Assembly: GCF_963678165.1 (NCBI RefSeq)
Contig: NZ_OY782755.1
Span: 2,666,001 to 2,730,000, forward strand
Reading direction: 5' to 3'
Origin: an uncultured Acetobacteroides sp.
GTDB taxonomy: Bacteria; Bacteroidota; Bacteroidia; Bacteroidales; ZOR0009
DNA length: 64,000 nt
The position numbers and the translations under genes are program-made. Positions within the stretch are counted from its first letter, which is position 1. Each line of letters opens with the position of its first letter. The notes under the pieces were generated by a model, which saw nothing but the letters and a program-made list of their open reading frames with translations, made no database searches and had not been told where the DNA came from. This document shows, piece by piece, positions 41,870 through 50,579 of the stretch.

Positions 41870-41899
41870 AGAAAAGGCCACCCAAAGGTAGCCTTTTCT
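41870..41899 (-). terminator. Terminator of the peptide transporter gene
   Basis: AGAAAAGGCCACC, loop CAAA, GGTAGCCTTTTCT: 13-bp stem with one mismatch, placed between the transporter stop and the S4 gene start. Confidence 0.8.
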
Positions 41900-41918
41900 A
41901 AGTATTGTAATTAATGGT

Positions 41919-43493
41919 TTATGCTTTTGATGCACTTAGCGTAACCCGCTCAAGCCACCTTACCATTGAAAGCATTACGATCATTGAAGCCGCAGTAGCA
42001 CCCACAAACACCAACCAACAAGCCCAGATTGGCACTGTTGTGTAAAGAATACCTCCTATAAATAGGAGAGAGTTTCCTACAGCAGTAGCAGCCAACCAAG
42101 CACCTTGCATTAAGCCCTGCAGATGAGGAGGAGCAACCTTCGAAACAAAGGAAAGCCCAAGCGGAGAAATAAACAGTTCGGCTACCGTTAGGATAAAGTA
42201 AAGGATAACCATAATCCAAGGAGTAACGCGTATTGCACTAATCTGAGTCTCAGACATGGTATTAAGAACCTCCTTTGAAGGTAGTACAAAAGAGAAAATC
42301 ATTAGGAAAATGTATGCTAAAGCAGCAATCCCCATACCAATAGCAATCTTCATTGGAGTTGATGGCTCGATACGCTTACGCTTCAATGTGCCAAAGAACC
42401 ACATGATAAATGGAGTTAGGGTTACCACAAAGAATGGGTTAACGCTTTGGAAAATCTCCGCACCCTTTATGCTTGTAAACCCTAGGTCAATGTTGATTAC
42501 GCTCAAATCCACATAATCACGGGCAAATAAGGTTAGCGAGTAACCATTTTGGTGGAACGAAAGCCAGAAGAAAATAACCACACCGAAAACTGCAAATAGA
42601 GCATAAATGCGCTGTTTGATCTCATTTGCGCTCATTTGAACCTCTTCTCTGGTAATCTTATGCTCCTCACCTTTCGCTACAGCCTTCTTTGAAGGATCTG
42701 GGAACTTATTCTTATTAACCAAGAAAATAACCAACGAAATAACCATTGCTACAATAGCAGCCATGAAAGCGTATTGGAATCCACGATTGAAGACATCAAG
42801 ATAGTTGTTAACAAAAGCAGAAAGATCGGTTACAGGCACTTTATTTAGCACTGCAGCATTGGCATAATCTTGAAGGCGAGCAAGCGATTCCGAGTTCATA
42901 TTAGCCCCCTCAGCAAGGTACTTATGGCAAAGTTCAGGAAGACTAGCATTGTAGTCAAAGTTATTAACCTTCAACCACCAGTTTCTTACACCAATTGCAA
43001 TAAATGGAGCAAAGAAGCCACCTATATTAATGAACATGTAGAATATCTGAAATCCGAAATCTCTCCTATCGCTAAACTCGTTGTTGTCGTACATCTGACC
43101 AACAAGCGCTTGAAGATTCCCCTTGAAAAGACCATTACCAAAAGCAATGACAAGAAGCCCTAAGCAGGTTAGCGTTAAGTATAACCCAAAATTTGGAACA
43201 GGAGTAGGCGTTGGAATTGAGATCAAAAGATATCCAACAGCCATCAATATCAACCCAAATAGGATTGTCCCCTTGTAATTCTTAGTTCTGTCTGCAATAA
43301 CCCCTCCAACCAATGCTAACAAATAGATTGAAGCGTAAAATGCTGAATAAATATATCCAGTTGTAGTTTCGGATAGGCCAAACTTAGCAGATATAAACAG
43401 CGTTAATATCGCCATCATGATGTAGAACCCGAAGCGCTCCCCCATGTTGGCCATGGCAGCGGCTAAGAGTCCTTTGGGATGTTGTTTAAACAT
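41919..43493 (-). CDS. POT/PTR2-family proton-dependent oligopeptide transporter
   Basis: Imports di- and tripeptides with protons. 524 residues with 12-14 hydrophobic helices. MANMGERFGFYIMMAILTLF contains the ERFGFY form of the ExxERFxYY motif in helix 1, ALVGGVIADRTKNYKGTI the loop 2 motif, and FYMFINIGGFFAPFIA the PTR2 signature (usually FYxxINxGSL). A large central loop with charged residues (KAVAKGEEHKITREE) is typical of Bacteroidota members. It has its own promoter (43540-43569) and terminator. Confidence 0.93.
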   Translation of the reverse strand: MFKQHPKGLLAAAMANMGERFGFYIMMAILTLFISAKFGLSETTTGYIYSAFYASIYLLALVGGVIADRTKNYKGTILFGLILMAVGYLLISIPTPTPVPNFGLYLTLTCLGLLVIAFGNGLFKGNLQALVGQMYDNNEFSDRRDFGFQIFYMFINIGGFFAPFIAIGVRNWWLKVNNFDYNASLPELCHKYLAEGANMNSESLARLQDYANAAVLNKVPVTDLSAFVNNYLDVFNRGFQYAFMAAIVAMVISLVIFLVNKNKFPDPSKKAVAKGEEHKITREEVQMSANEIKQRIYALFAVFGVVIFFWLSFHQNGYSLTLFARDYVDLSVINIDLGFTSIKGAEIFQSVNPFFVVTLTPFIMWFFGTLKRKRIEPSTPMKIAIGMGIAALAYIFLMIFSFVLPSKEVLNTMSETQISAIRVTPWIMVILYFILTVAELFISPLGLSFVSKVAPPHLQGLMQGAWLAATAVGNSLLFIGGILYTTVPIWACWLVFVGATAASMIVMLSMVRWLERVTLSASKA

Positions 43494-43539
43494 ATCGATT
43501 GTTGTTTTTAATTAGTGTTAACGTCTGTAAGCGTGCAGG

Positions 43540-43569
43540 CAAAGATATCAATAAACCTCGTTCGTACAA
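43540..43569 (-). promoter_or_regulatory. Promoter of the peptide transporter
   Basis: Minus strand: TTG (43567-43569), 19 bases, TATCTTTG (43540-43547). About 47 bases before the ATG. Confidence 0.65.
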
Positions 43570-43794
43570 GAGCGCTGCTTTCATTTATAACGAATAATTA
43601 TTTACAATGCTTACATATTTTAACCAAAACAGAACAAACAGCAATGCTGTCGGCTTTTTTATCACTACAACACCTACAAATCGAAGCTGACAACAATCAT
43701 CTAGCGACGAACTTGGCAGATAAACCTTCCATTACATGATTGTAGAATAGCAGGAAATCATCAACAAACTCTAACAAGACTACTTTCTGTTGTC

Positions 43795-43802
43795 TATATT
43801 TG
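43795..43802 (+). promoter_or_regulatory. Candidate -7 box of the NAD(P)HX repair gene
   Basis: TATATTTG matches TAnnTTTG, 34 bases before the ATG at 43837. The 343-base divergent spacer 43494-43836 contains only this and the transporter promoter. Confidence 0.55.
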
Positions 43803-43836
43803 TTTCGCTAGATAATAATGCTGAAAAAACATCATC

Positions 43837-45366
43837 ATGAAGATATTTCCGGCCGAACTAGTTAAGGCTATAGACCAGTATACGATTGCCAATGAGCCAA
43901 TAGCATCCACAGATTTAATGGAGCGAGCATCGATAGCCATTGTAGCAAGGATTATGGAGCTATACCCCGATACCAACCAAGAGTTTGCCATTTTCGCAGG
44001 CTCGGGGAATAATGGTGGCGACGGGTTGGCTGTTGCCCGAATCCTTTCGCATCAAGGATATCGTATACAAATCTATTTCATTCAAACCACGCCAAACACA
44101 ACTTCTGACACAACCATCAACTTCGCCCGTATTGAGCCATCAGAAAGTCTTACCCTCGAGACGTTGAAGCCAGAAGCGGTTATTCCGTTCATCACCCCAG
44201 AAACGGTAATCATTGATGCCCTCTTTGGTTCTGGAATCAATCGTCCTCTTGATGGGTTTAACCGGCATATGGTGGAGTTTATAAACGACAGCGGCTGCAC
44301 GATAGTCTCTGTTGATCTGCCTTCCGGTCTTATGGCAGAAGATAACTCGACAAATGATACAAATGCCATCATCAGGGCTGACTATACGATAACTTTAGAA
44401 CTTCCTAAGCTTGCACTGCTGCTGCCCGAAAACGACCAGTACGTTGGGGAGCTAAGCATTGTACCAATTGGCCTACACCCAAAGGCTCTTGATGGATTTC
44501 CTAGCAGCATGCATTTTGTTACCAACGAAATGGCATCGAAGATGCTCTACAAAAGACGTAAGTTTGCACATAAAGGAACGTTTGGGCACTGCTACCTTAT
44601 TGCAGGGTCGCAAAAAATGCTCGGAGCATCCATTCTATCGTCTAAAGCCTGTATGAAAACGGGAACAGGGCTGCTTACTACGCATATTCCTGCCGGATTG
44701 CAAACCGCTTTAAACATTGCCGTTCCCGAAGTCATTATCGACCAGGATAGCAATTCGGCATATTTCACCCAGTATTCGAGCATCACCAGCTTCGATGCTA
44801 TTGGTATTGGTCCGGGATTAGGAACTAATGCAGCAACGGTGGCTACGCTAGCGCAGCTGCTTGCCGATGCCCGCAGGATGCCCATGGTGATTGATGCCGA
44901 TGGACTTAACAACATCGCCTATAATAAGGATCTACTTAAAGTACTTCCTAAATTTGCCATACTAACCCCTCACCCCAAGGAGTTCGAGCGCCTTGCCGGA
45001 AGCTGGAACAACGATATAGAGAAGCTGCAGCTGCTTAATCAATTTGCCAAAGAGCATAGCGCCTACATCGTGCTAAAAGGAGCACATACCATTGTAGCCT
45101 CACCCGATGGGCGACTTTGGTTTGCTTCGGTGGGTAACCCAGGAATGGCAACAGCAGGCAGCGGCGATGTGCTTACCGGTATCATTTTAAGTTTACTTGG
45201 ACAAGGATACTCTCCCGAAGAGGCTTCAATTCTAGGAGTTCATCTGCACGGATTGGCAGGAGATATTGCTGCAAAGGAAGAGAGTCAGGAAGCGCTTATC
45301 GCATCTAGCATTGTCGACTGCATTGGTAAAGCATTTAAATTCCTTTGGGAAATCAGAAATTTGTAA
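43837..45366 (+). CDS. nnr: Bifunctional NAD(P)H-hydrate epimerase / ADP-dependent dehydratase
   Basis: Repairs hydrated NADH and NADPH. Residues 1-220 are the YjeF N-terminal epimerase domain, with IFAGSGNNGGDGLAVAR and VIIDALFGSGINRPLDG. Residues about 225-505 are the ribokinase-like dehydratase: KGTFGHCYLIAGSQKMLGA, AIGIGPGLGTN, VIDADGLNN, LTPHPKEFERL and the closing GNPGMATAGSGDVLTGI (phosphate-binding). 509 residues, full bifunctional length. A single gene or leader of a unit with DUF4831 74 bases later. Confidence 0.96.
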   Translation: MKIFPAELVKAIDQYTIANEPIASTDLMERASIAIVARIMELYPDTNQEFAIFAGSGNNGGDGLAVARILSHQGYRIQIYFIQTTPNTTSDTTINFARIEPSESLTLETLKPEAVIPFITPETVIIDALFGSGINRPLDGFNRHMVEFINDSGCTIVSVDLPSGLMAEDNSTNDTNAIIRADYTITLELPKLALLLPENDQYVGELSIVPIGLHPKALDGFPSSMHFVTNEMASKMLYKRRKFAHKGTFGHCYLIAGSQKMLGASILSSKACMKTGTGLLTTHIPAGLQTALNIAVPEVIIDQDSNSAYFTQYSSITSFDAIGIGPGLGTNAATVATLAQLLADARRMPMVIDADGLNNIAYNKDLLKVLPKFAILTPHPKEFERLAGSWNNDIEKLQLLNQFAKEHSAYIVLKGAHTIVASPDGRLWFASVGNPGMATAGSGDVLTGIILSLLGQGYSPEEASILGVHLHGLAGDIAAKEESQEALIASSIVDCIGKAFKFLWEIRNL

Positions 45367-45439
45367 GTTTGTAATGCCAAACTCAACGAGATCCCTCACT
45401 TGCTTGCAATAGGGTTCATCTATCATTTAAAACTAAAGT

Positions 45440-46531
45440 ATGATGACAAAAAGATACTGCTTAACTGCTGCTTTACTTTTAGGAGCAGCAGCTGGAATGG
45501 CTCAAAAGACAGTGAATTCATATCCTGTATCAGACGGCATTAAGCCTGGTGGCTACATTTACTCGCTACCACTTACTACAATCAACTTTAAAGTTAAGGT
45601 AGCGCATCTGTCGTTTAAGAGCGGACCATACGCCCAATTTGCCCAGAAGTACTTAGGTATAACCGATGCTGAACAATCGGATAAGGAGTACCACCGCTTG
45701 TTGAGCATTGGTAGCGGAACCAGCGAAGAGGCTGATTCCCAAAACACCTACGTTGCTGAAGCGGCATCTGGCACCGACATGACGTTTCTTGAGCTCACCA
45801 ATCAGGGATTGATTGTGCCTACTGCGTTTGTCACCCAAATTCCTGCACAGCCAATTCCGGCCAAGGGGCTTAAGATAGCGCCTCCATTTACCGATCTTGG
45901 AGCCGATCCCTCAATCTACAAAGAGAAAGCCACCTTCTTCTCTGATGTGAAAATGGACACCGCATTCGTAAAGGTTCCCGTTCAGAAAAGCATGCTGGTA
46001 GAGAAGAGCCCAGAATCCAGAGCATCCGACGCTGCAAACTTCATCTTTAACCTTCGCAAGCGCAGAGTAGACCTCGTTTCGGGAGACATCGAAAACGTGT
46101 TCAACAATGGCGAAGCGCTTAAGGTTGCCCTTAAAGAGATAAACCGCCTTGAGCAAGAATACCTATCGCTCTTCATCGGGAAAACGTACGTAGATTCATT
46201 AACCTACAGCTTCGACTATACGCCCAAGAATGGAAGCGGTAAATCGTCGGCTATCCTATTCCGTTTCTCGGAGAATAAGGGGGTTGTTGCCGAAAACGAC
46301 CTGTCTGGTAAGCCTGTAATGGTAGAAGTTACCCCTACCAACGCCACACAACAGGTGCCTAGCAACATCAGCGACAAGGGCAAAGATGCCGTTATAATGG
46401 CTCGCTACCCCGAGGTTTGCACCGTGAAAGTTATTGATGGTAAAGAGCTCCTATTCTCATCGAAGGCAGCCATATCGCAAGCCGGGAAAGTTGTTCGCAT
46501 GCCCATTTCGTTCCCTTCTTCTAAGAGGTAA
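45440..46531 (+). CDS. DUF4831 family exported protein
   Basis: A 363-residue protein with a signal peptide (MMTKRYCLTAALLLGAAAGMAQ). The mature part contains YSLPLTTINFKVKV, AQFAQKYLGI and the block SRASDAANFIFNLRKRRVDLVSGDIENVFNNGEALKVALKEINRLEQEYLSLFIGK, recognised by RASDAANFIFNLRKRR and EQEYLSLFIGK, which is characteristic of the Bacteroidota DUF4831 family. Unknown function, probably periplasmic. A second ATG one codon later is an equal start. It ends at a perfect bidirectional hairpin. Confidence 0.9.
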   Translation: MMTKRYCLTAALLLGAAAGMAQKTVNSYPVSDGIKPGGYIYSLPLTTINFKVKVAHLSFKSGPYAQFAQKYLGITDAEQSDKEYHRLLSIGSGTSEEADSQNTYVAEAASGTDMTFLELTNQGLIVPTAFVTQIPAQPIPAKGLKIAPPFTDLGADPSIYKEKATFFSDVKMDTAFVKVPVQKSMLVEKSPESRASDAANFIFNLRKRRVDLVSGDIENVFNNGEALKVALKEINRLEQEYLSLFIGKTYVDSLTYSFDYTPKNGSGKSSAILFRFSENKGVVAENDLSGKPVMVEVTPTNATQQVPSNISDKGKDAVIMARYPEVCTVKVIDGKELLFSSKAAISQAGKVVRMPISFPSSKR

Positions 46532-46548
46532 TCAAATATAAAAGCACC

Positions 46549-46582
46549 AAAAAAGCCTGACAGGTAGCTGTCAGGCTTTTTT
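46549..46582. terminator. Bidirectional terminator, DUF4831 / DUF202
   Basis: AAAAAAGCCTGACAG, loop GTAG, CTGTCAGGCTTTTTT: a perfect 15-bp stem between convergent genes. Confidence 0.93.
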
Positions 46583-46600
46583 TATGAATCAATGATTTGC

Positions 46601-46915
46601 TCATTTATGTTTTGACTTCCTTATTCGCTCTACTAGGCGGTAGTACTGCTTTTTCACCTTTCGGTAAACAGCAATATAGCGCCAGATTCCTACTGCAAGA
46701 ATTACGGGAGCTCCCCAAAGAAGAAAATAGCCAAGTTCTTCGATCTGTCCAAGAGCAGCCAACCTAACAATGGTAAATCCGGCACTGGCAAAAACTACCG
46801 AGGTTCGGAAGTAGGCTAAAAAGGTTCGCTCGACCGCTAAGTTGGTACGCTCAACCGCCAATGCATCGTTAAGGTTTAGCTCCTCCAGTATCTCTTCTTC
46901 GACTTTTAGTCTCAT
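46601..46915 (-). CDS. DUF202 (YidH) family membrane protein
   Basis: A 104-residue inner-membrane protein. ALAVERTNLAVERTFLAYFRTSVVFASAGFTIVRL is the DUF202 signature (ERT.LAY.RTS..F...G), followed by a second helix (LGYFLLWGAPVILAVGIWRYIAVYR) and a basic tail. It seems to carry a duplicated AVERT phrase just before the first helix. Function unknown; related domains occur in the vacuolar VTC complex and in YidH. Confidence 0.88.
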   Translation of the reverse strand: MRLKVEEEILEELNLNDALAVERTNLAVERTFLAYFRTSVVFASAGFTIVRLAALGQIEELGYFLLWGAPVILAVGIWRYIAVYRKVKKQYYRLVERIRKSKHK

Positions 46916-46984
46916 AAATGCGCTAATAACATGGTACTATAAAAACGTCAGGCCACATCAATTGTTTCTGCTGAATCAGAAAAC

Positions 46985-47022
46985 AAAATCCTTGCAACCA
47001 CAGAATGCGCTACAAGGATTTT
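46985..47022 (-). terminator. Terminator of the glucosaminidase gene
   Basis: AAAATCCTTG and CAAGGATTTT, a perfect 10-bp stem with an 18-base loop, 28 bases after the stop on the minus strand. Confidence 0.65.
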
Positions 47023-47049
47023 GAAGTTTATCTTGACAACCTACGACTG

Positions 47050-48057
47050 CTAGCTTCCGCTAAATAGTCGTTCGAGCCAGTTTTTCCCAGACTTGAAGCT
47101 GCGCAGGTAGATCTTTTGCCCTACAGCAAGCGTATCACCTGGCTTCATCTCGTTCTTCTTGTAGAGAGCCTTTAGCTTCATACCGTAGCTTTGGGCTATT
47201 TGGTACATGGTGTCGCCATCTTTTACGGTGTAGAACTCGTTGCCCTTTGATGCCTTATTGCGCTTGGGCTGGATGTAGATTCGCTGCCCTGATCTGATCA
47301 CAGAATCAGCCGTTAGGTCGTTATACTTGTTCAGCTGCCAGCGCATCAGCCCATACTGGTCGGCTAGCTTATCAACCGAATCGCCATCCTTGGCAACAAC
47401 AAACTTAACGCCATTGCACTCCGAGGCGTTGCGCCTGTTGTAGATGTCGACCACAAAGTTGTCGTCGCTCGATACCTTAGAGCCGTTGCGCTTCTTTTTA
47501 TTACCTGTTGTTGCAGCAGGCTTATTGGCAAAGGTGATATCTACCCCCTTATCGAGCAGGAAGAGCTGGTCGTCCTCGATCTCCTTTATCAGGATTTCGG
47601 CGTAGCGTGGATTGGTGGCGTAGCCCGCCTTTTTTAGGCCATACGCCCACGACCTGTAATCGGTGGTGGGCAGCTCGAAAAGGAATGCGTACCGCCTGTT
47701 CGAGAGCAGGTACTTCGAGTGGTCCTCGAACGACTGGCGCACGTCATCGTACTTGCGGAAGCACTCCTGTGGGGCATCGTCGTCGTGGTGGATGGTGGCA
47801 CCGGCCCAGTCCTTATGGCACTTGATGCCAAAGTGGTTGTTGGCCTCGGTGGCAAGGCGGCCATTGCCGTTGGCCGATTCGATAAGCGCCTGAGCCATGA
47901 TGATGGAGGCGGGAACGCCATTCTTCTTCATCTGCTCGATGGCAATGTCCTTATACTTCTCGATGTACTGCTCTTTGGTCATTCGATCGGCGAAAGCCAG
48001 AGAGGATAACAGGCACAGCACAAGCCCTAACACTAATGGTCGCATACTTTTCAACAT
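47050..48057 (-). CDS. Glucosaminidase (GH73) with two LysM domains
   Basis: An exported peptidoglycan hydrolase of 335 residues. Signal peptide (residues 1-23), GH73 domain about 28-165 with AIEQMKKNGVPASIIMAQALIESANGNGRLA (catalytic Glu in ALIESANG) and NNHFGIKCH, and C-terminal LysM repeats FVVAKDGDSVDKLADQYGL (about 217-265) and YTVKDGDTMYQIAQSYGM (about 277-325). The LysM modules tether it to peptidoglycan. FlgJ-like in the catalytic part, but without any flagellar context, so a general cell-wall remodelling role is expected. Confidence 0.94.
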   Translation of the reverse strand: MLKSMRPLVLGLVLCLLSSLAFADRMTKEQYIEKYKDIAIEQMKKNGVPASIIMAQALIESANGNGRLATEANNHFGIKCHKDWAGATIHHDDDAPQECFRKYDDVRQSFEDHSKYLLSNRRYAFLFELPTTDYRSWAYGLKKAGYATNPRYAEILIKEIEDDQLFLLDKGVDITFANKPAATTGNKKKRNGSKVSSDDNFVVDIYNRRNASECNGVKFVVAKDGDSVDKLADQYGLMRWQLNKYNDLTADSVIRSGQRIYIQPKRNKASKGNEFYTVKDGDTMYQIAQSYGMKLKALYKKNEMKPGDTLAVGQKIYLRSFKSGKNWLERLFSGS

Positions 48058-48149
48058 AAAAAAAACGGGGTTTGCAGGTGCTAAAGTAATTTCAAAGGGT
48101 TACTTTTACAAATCGGAATACAAAATAAAATCAACTATAATCCGTCCAA

Positions 48150-48623
48150 ATGGAAAAAACCTTCATCTTTAACTATAAAGAGTATGCATCGCAGGATGAG
48201 CTGGCCAGCATCGATAAGGAGCTAATTGCACGTGCGCTCGACGCCCAAAAAAAGGCGTACGCACCCTACTCCAACTTTCAGGTGGGAGCGGCAATTCTTT
48301 TTGAAGATGGTACAATTGTTACCGGCAGCAACCAGGAAAATGCGGCATACCCATCGGGGCTATGCGCCGAGCGTACGGCCATGTTCTACGCGCAGGCCAC
48401 CTACCCCGAAAAGACGATCGCGGCCATTGCCATTACCTCGGCTACCGCGCACGTGGCCAACCGCAAGCCGGTGTTCCCCTGCGGCTCGTGCCGCCAGGTG
48501 CTGCTCGAGAGCGAGCAGCGCAACGGCAAGCCCATCCGGGTGATCTGCTACGGAGCCGACGACATCATTGAGGTTGGTTCGGCGGCAAGCCTGCTTCCGC
48601 TCCACTTCATCTTCGAGAAATAA
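48150..48623 (+). CDS. cdd: Cytidine deaminase
   Basis: Deaminates cytidine/deoxycytidine to uridine in salvage. A 157-residue homotetrameric-type enzyme with AYAPYSNFQVGAAILFEDG, NQENAAYPSGLCAERTAMFYA (the zinc CAE motif with catalytic Glu) and PVFPCGSCRQVLLE (PCxxC). The two extra leading segments (residues 1-30) are typical of Bacteroidota. Composition shifts to high G/C third positions in its second half. Complements the nucleoside transporter and phosphorylase in the window. Confidence 0.96.
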   Translation: MEKTFIFNYKEYASQDELASIDKELIARALDAQKKAYAPYSNFQVGAAILFEDGTIVTGSNQENAAYPSGLCAERTAMFYAQATYPEKTIAAIAITSATAHVANRKPVFPCGSCRQVLLESEQRNGKPIRVICYGADDIIEVGSAASLLPLHFIFEK

Positions 48624-48659
48624 AAAAAGAGCCTAACCGAAACGTTAGGCTCTTTTTTT
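48622..48659. terminator. Bidirectional terminator, cdd / CCC-motif gene
   Basis: AAAAAAAGAGCCTAAC, loop CGAAAC, GTTAGGCTCTTTTTTT: a perfect 16-bp stem that begins inside the cdd stop codon. Confidence 0.93.
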
Positions 48660-48670
48660 TGCGGGCTGCC

Positions 48671-49012
48671 CTACCAGAGGTCGACCTGATCGAGCCAGCT
48701 GTTCATAAACGCGAAGGGCAGCAGAATGGCAAAGAATATCTTCAGCATCATCAAAATCATCATTCCAGAGTTTAGCACCAGGGAGATGATTGCCAGAATG
48801 CGCCCCGTGGAGAGGTTGCTGTAGGAGCTGGGCAGGAACTGATCGGGGTGATTCATGTAGAGCCGGAGGTCCTTATTGGCCAGCACAAGGGCAATGGCGG
48901 CAAGGATGAAGCCCGTGAGGCCGAAGCAGCAGCAGGTTGCCAGCGAAATAATTGAGAGCGTTAACACCAGGTTGGCGTTAGGGAGCGGTTGCTGAAAGCG
49001 AATCTCTTCCAT
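48671..49012 (-). CDS. CCC-motif small membrane protein
   Basis: A 113-residue protein with two or three helices. IISLATCCCFGLTGFILAAIALVLANKDLRLY contains the defining triple cysteine at the end of helix 1, followed by YSNLSTGRILAIISLVLNSGMMILMML. This is the Bacteroidota CCC-motif family, distantly like DUF4190/CD225 proteins; function unknown. It lies 15 bases after the DUF2752 gene, and the two commonly occur together. Confidence 0.85.
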   Translation of the reverse strand: MEEIRFQQPLPNANLVLTLSIISLATCCCFGLTGFILAAIALVLANKDLRLYMNHPDQFLPSSYSNLSTGRILAIISLVLNSGMMILMMLKIFFAILLPFAFMNSWLDQVDLW

Positions 49013-49027
49013 AGGTTTAGCGTTACG

Positions 49028-49318
49028 TTAGTTGAAAATATAGTTTAGTATGATGGCGGCGACATCGATCCCAAAGAGGATTTTGATGACCACCGTTCCA
49101 TGCTTAAAGCCAAAGATGAGGTGCAGCACCAGAAAGGCGAAGAGCAGCAGCATCGGGATTAATGCCCAGTGGTAGCCGAGGCTGGCCGATAGGTTTCCCT
49201 TTAGCAGCTCGATGAACGCCCGCTGCATGCCGCAGGTGGGGCAGTCGACCCCGAAGCACTGCTTAAAGAAGCAGGGGAGCAGATGTTGCTGAAGCCAGCT
49301 GGCAAGGTTTACGAGCAT
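49028..49318 (-). CDS. DUF2752 family membrane protein
   Basis: A 96-residue protein with CFGVDCPTCGMQRAFIELLKGN, the family signature CPxCGxxRA, followed by two hydrophobic helices (ALIPMLLLFAFLVLHLIF and IKILFGIDVAAIILNYIF). Function unknown. It lies between the DUF6261 gene (24 bases upstream) and the CCC-motif gene, all on the minus strand; tight spacing suggests one operon. Confidence 0.9.
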   Translation of the reverse strand: MLVNLASWLQQHLLPCFFKQCFGVDCPTCGMQRAFIELLKGNLSASLGYHWALIPMLLLFAFLVLHLIFGFKHGTVVIKILFGIDVAAIILNYIFN

Positions 49319-49342
49319 ACCGCCGCGTTTTTCCGTTTTGGG

Positions 49343-50107
49343 TTATAGTACGTCCTTTTTACCGGCACCATCCTCGCCGTGCTTCTTCTTGGCCTTCGCG
49401 GCAAGGGTTTGGCGCGCGCGCACCTGCTGCCTCAGCGTGTCTATCTCGCGGTTGAGGTGGGCCACCAGCCCGTCGTACTCGGGGCGAGGGTCGACTAGGT
49501 TGAGCGCGTTGAGCATCTCGAAGAGGGCGGCGCACTGCCTGCAGGCCACCTTTGCGAGCGTGTAGGCCGATACCGGCTCGGCCTCCTTCACCTTTACCTC
49601 GCTGAGCAGCCGGCTGTCCTCCTCGTACTCGGCCTGCGCCGCCATTACCACCTCCCACTGCGCGGTGGCGCTAAGCGCCTTCAGGGCGGCAACGTACCGC
49701 TCGTTGGTGGTGAAGAGGCTGTTCAGCCCGTAGAGCGCCGAGCTCTCCTTGTCGAGCTTCAGGCGCTGCACGCTTCCGGCATCCTTCAGCGCCCGGTAAA
49801 CGAGGTTGGCCGCCTCGTTGACGGCCGGGTTGGTGCTGTGGACAAAGGCCTCGGCAAGGCTCTTGAAGCAGAGGTACTCGCTATCGCGCTTGGAGTCCAT
49901 CGCCCTCTTATTCTTGATTTCGACGATGTAGGCAGCCCGCGCCAGCACCCGCTCCAGCACGGCGATGGTTGCTTCGAGCCGCTCCACCAGCTCCGCTAGC
50001 TTAGGGGTAAGGTTGGCGCTCGACCGAAAGAGGGCAGCGACCTGCCGGGAGAAACTGAACGCCTCGCCAATCTGTAGTGCAGCAAAATGGATGGATTTCG
50101 TTTTCAT
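49343..50107 (-). CDS. DUF6261 family protein, copy B
   Basis: A 254-residue helical protein without signal peptide. It fits DUF6261 well: HFAALQIGEAFSFSRQVAALF at the start, MDSKRDSEYLCFKSLAEAFVHSTNPAVNEAANLVYRALKDAG (landmark DSKRDSEYLCFKSL), LKLDKESSALYGLNSLF, then QWEVVMAAQAEYEEDSRLLSEVKVKE. The end is a basic low-complexity tail (AKAKKKHGEDGAGKKDVL), as in copy A at 29582-30334. Identity between the copies is low by eye. Function unknown. A 41-bp repeat array begins 85 bases upstream of its start codon; DUF2752 and CCC-motif genes follow closely. Confidence 0.87.
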   Translation of the reverse strand: MKTKSIHFAALQIGEAFSFSRQVAALFRSSANLTPKLAELVERLEATIAVLERVLARAAYIVEIKNKRAMDSKRDSEYLCFKSLAEAFVHSTNPAVNEAANLVYRALKDAGSVQRLKLDKESSALYGLNSLFTTNERYVAALKALSATAQWEVVMAAQAEYEEDSRLLSEVKVKEAEPVSAYTLAKVACRQCAALFEMLNALNLVDPRPEYDGLVAHLNREIDTLRQQVRARQTLAAKAKKKHGEDGAGKKDVL

Positions 50108-50191
50108 GCTGACATCGGGTTCTCGAATAATTAATCGTTAAATAAACTCAAAAGCACTAATAAAAACAAGGAAAAGCTAAAATAGATGTTC

Positions 50192-50519
50192 AACCTCCGC
50201 CCGAGGATGATGGCTGCCCAAGAGAAGCACCAAAACTCAGCTTGAGGATGAAGACCTCCTTGTCGATAGGGAAAAACTCAGTTTGAGGATGGAGGGGTCT
50301 CTAGCAAAGCATCGAAACTCAGCCTGAGGATGGAGGTATGGCTGGAAAAACGGGGAAACTCAACCTGAGGATGGAGGCTTTGGGCAAAAACCACCAAAAC
50401 TCAGCCTGAGGATCGAGGCCTACGGATGGGCACATAAAAACTCAAGCTGAGGATTGAGGCCTCTGGAGGAAACCGCAAAAACTCAGCTTGAGGATGGATA
50501 ATCCATTATAAAAAACAGC
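50192..50519. repeat. 41-bp interspersed repeat array upstream of a DUF6261 gene (eight units)
   Basis: Units begin at 50192 (decayed), 50233, 50274, 50315, 50356, 50397, 50438 and 50479, always 41 bases apart. Each begins AAACTCAGCCTGAGGATG followed in most by GAGG; the following about 19 bases differ from unit to unit. The constant part holds a small palindrome CTCAG-C-CTGAG, with G-T or mismatch variants in some units. The layout resembles CRISPR (constant plus unique) but repeats and spacers are too short and there are no cas genes. It lies upstream of, and in fixed orientation to, the DUF6261 gene. Remaining bases 50520-50579 hold no feature. Confidence 0.93.
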
Positions 50520-50579
50520 AATACACAGTCCGTATATGCCCTTGGGGGCAGCCAACGAAGGCCGCCTCCGCCGAAAGGG

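Noticed and set aside
50192-50519. True CRISPR array
   Set aside because: Constant part of about 20 bases and variable part of about 19 are both below usual sizes, the ends decay on both sides, and no cas gene is in the window. Reported instead as a CRISPR-like array.
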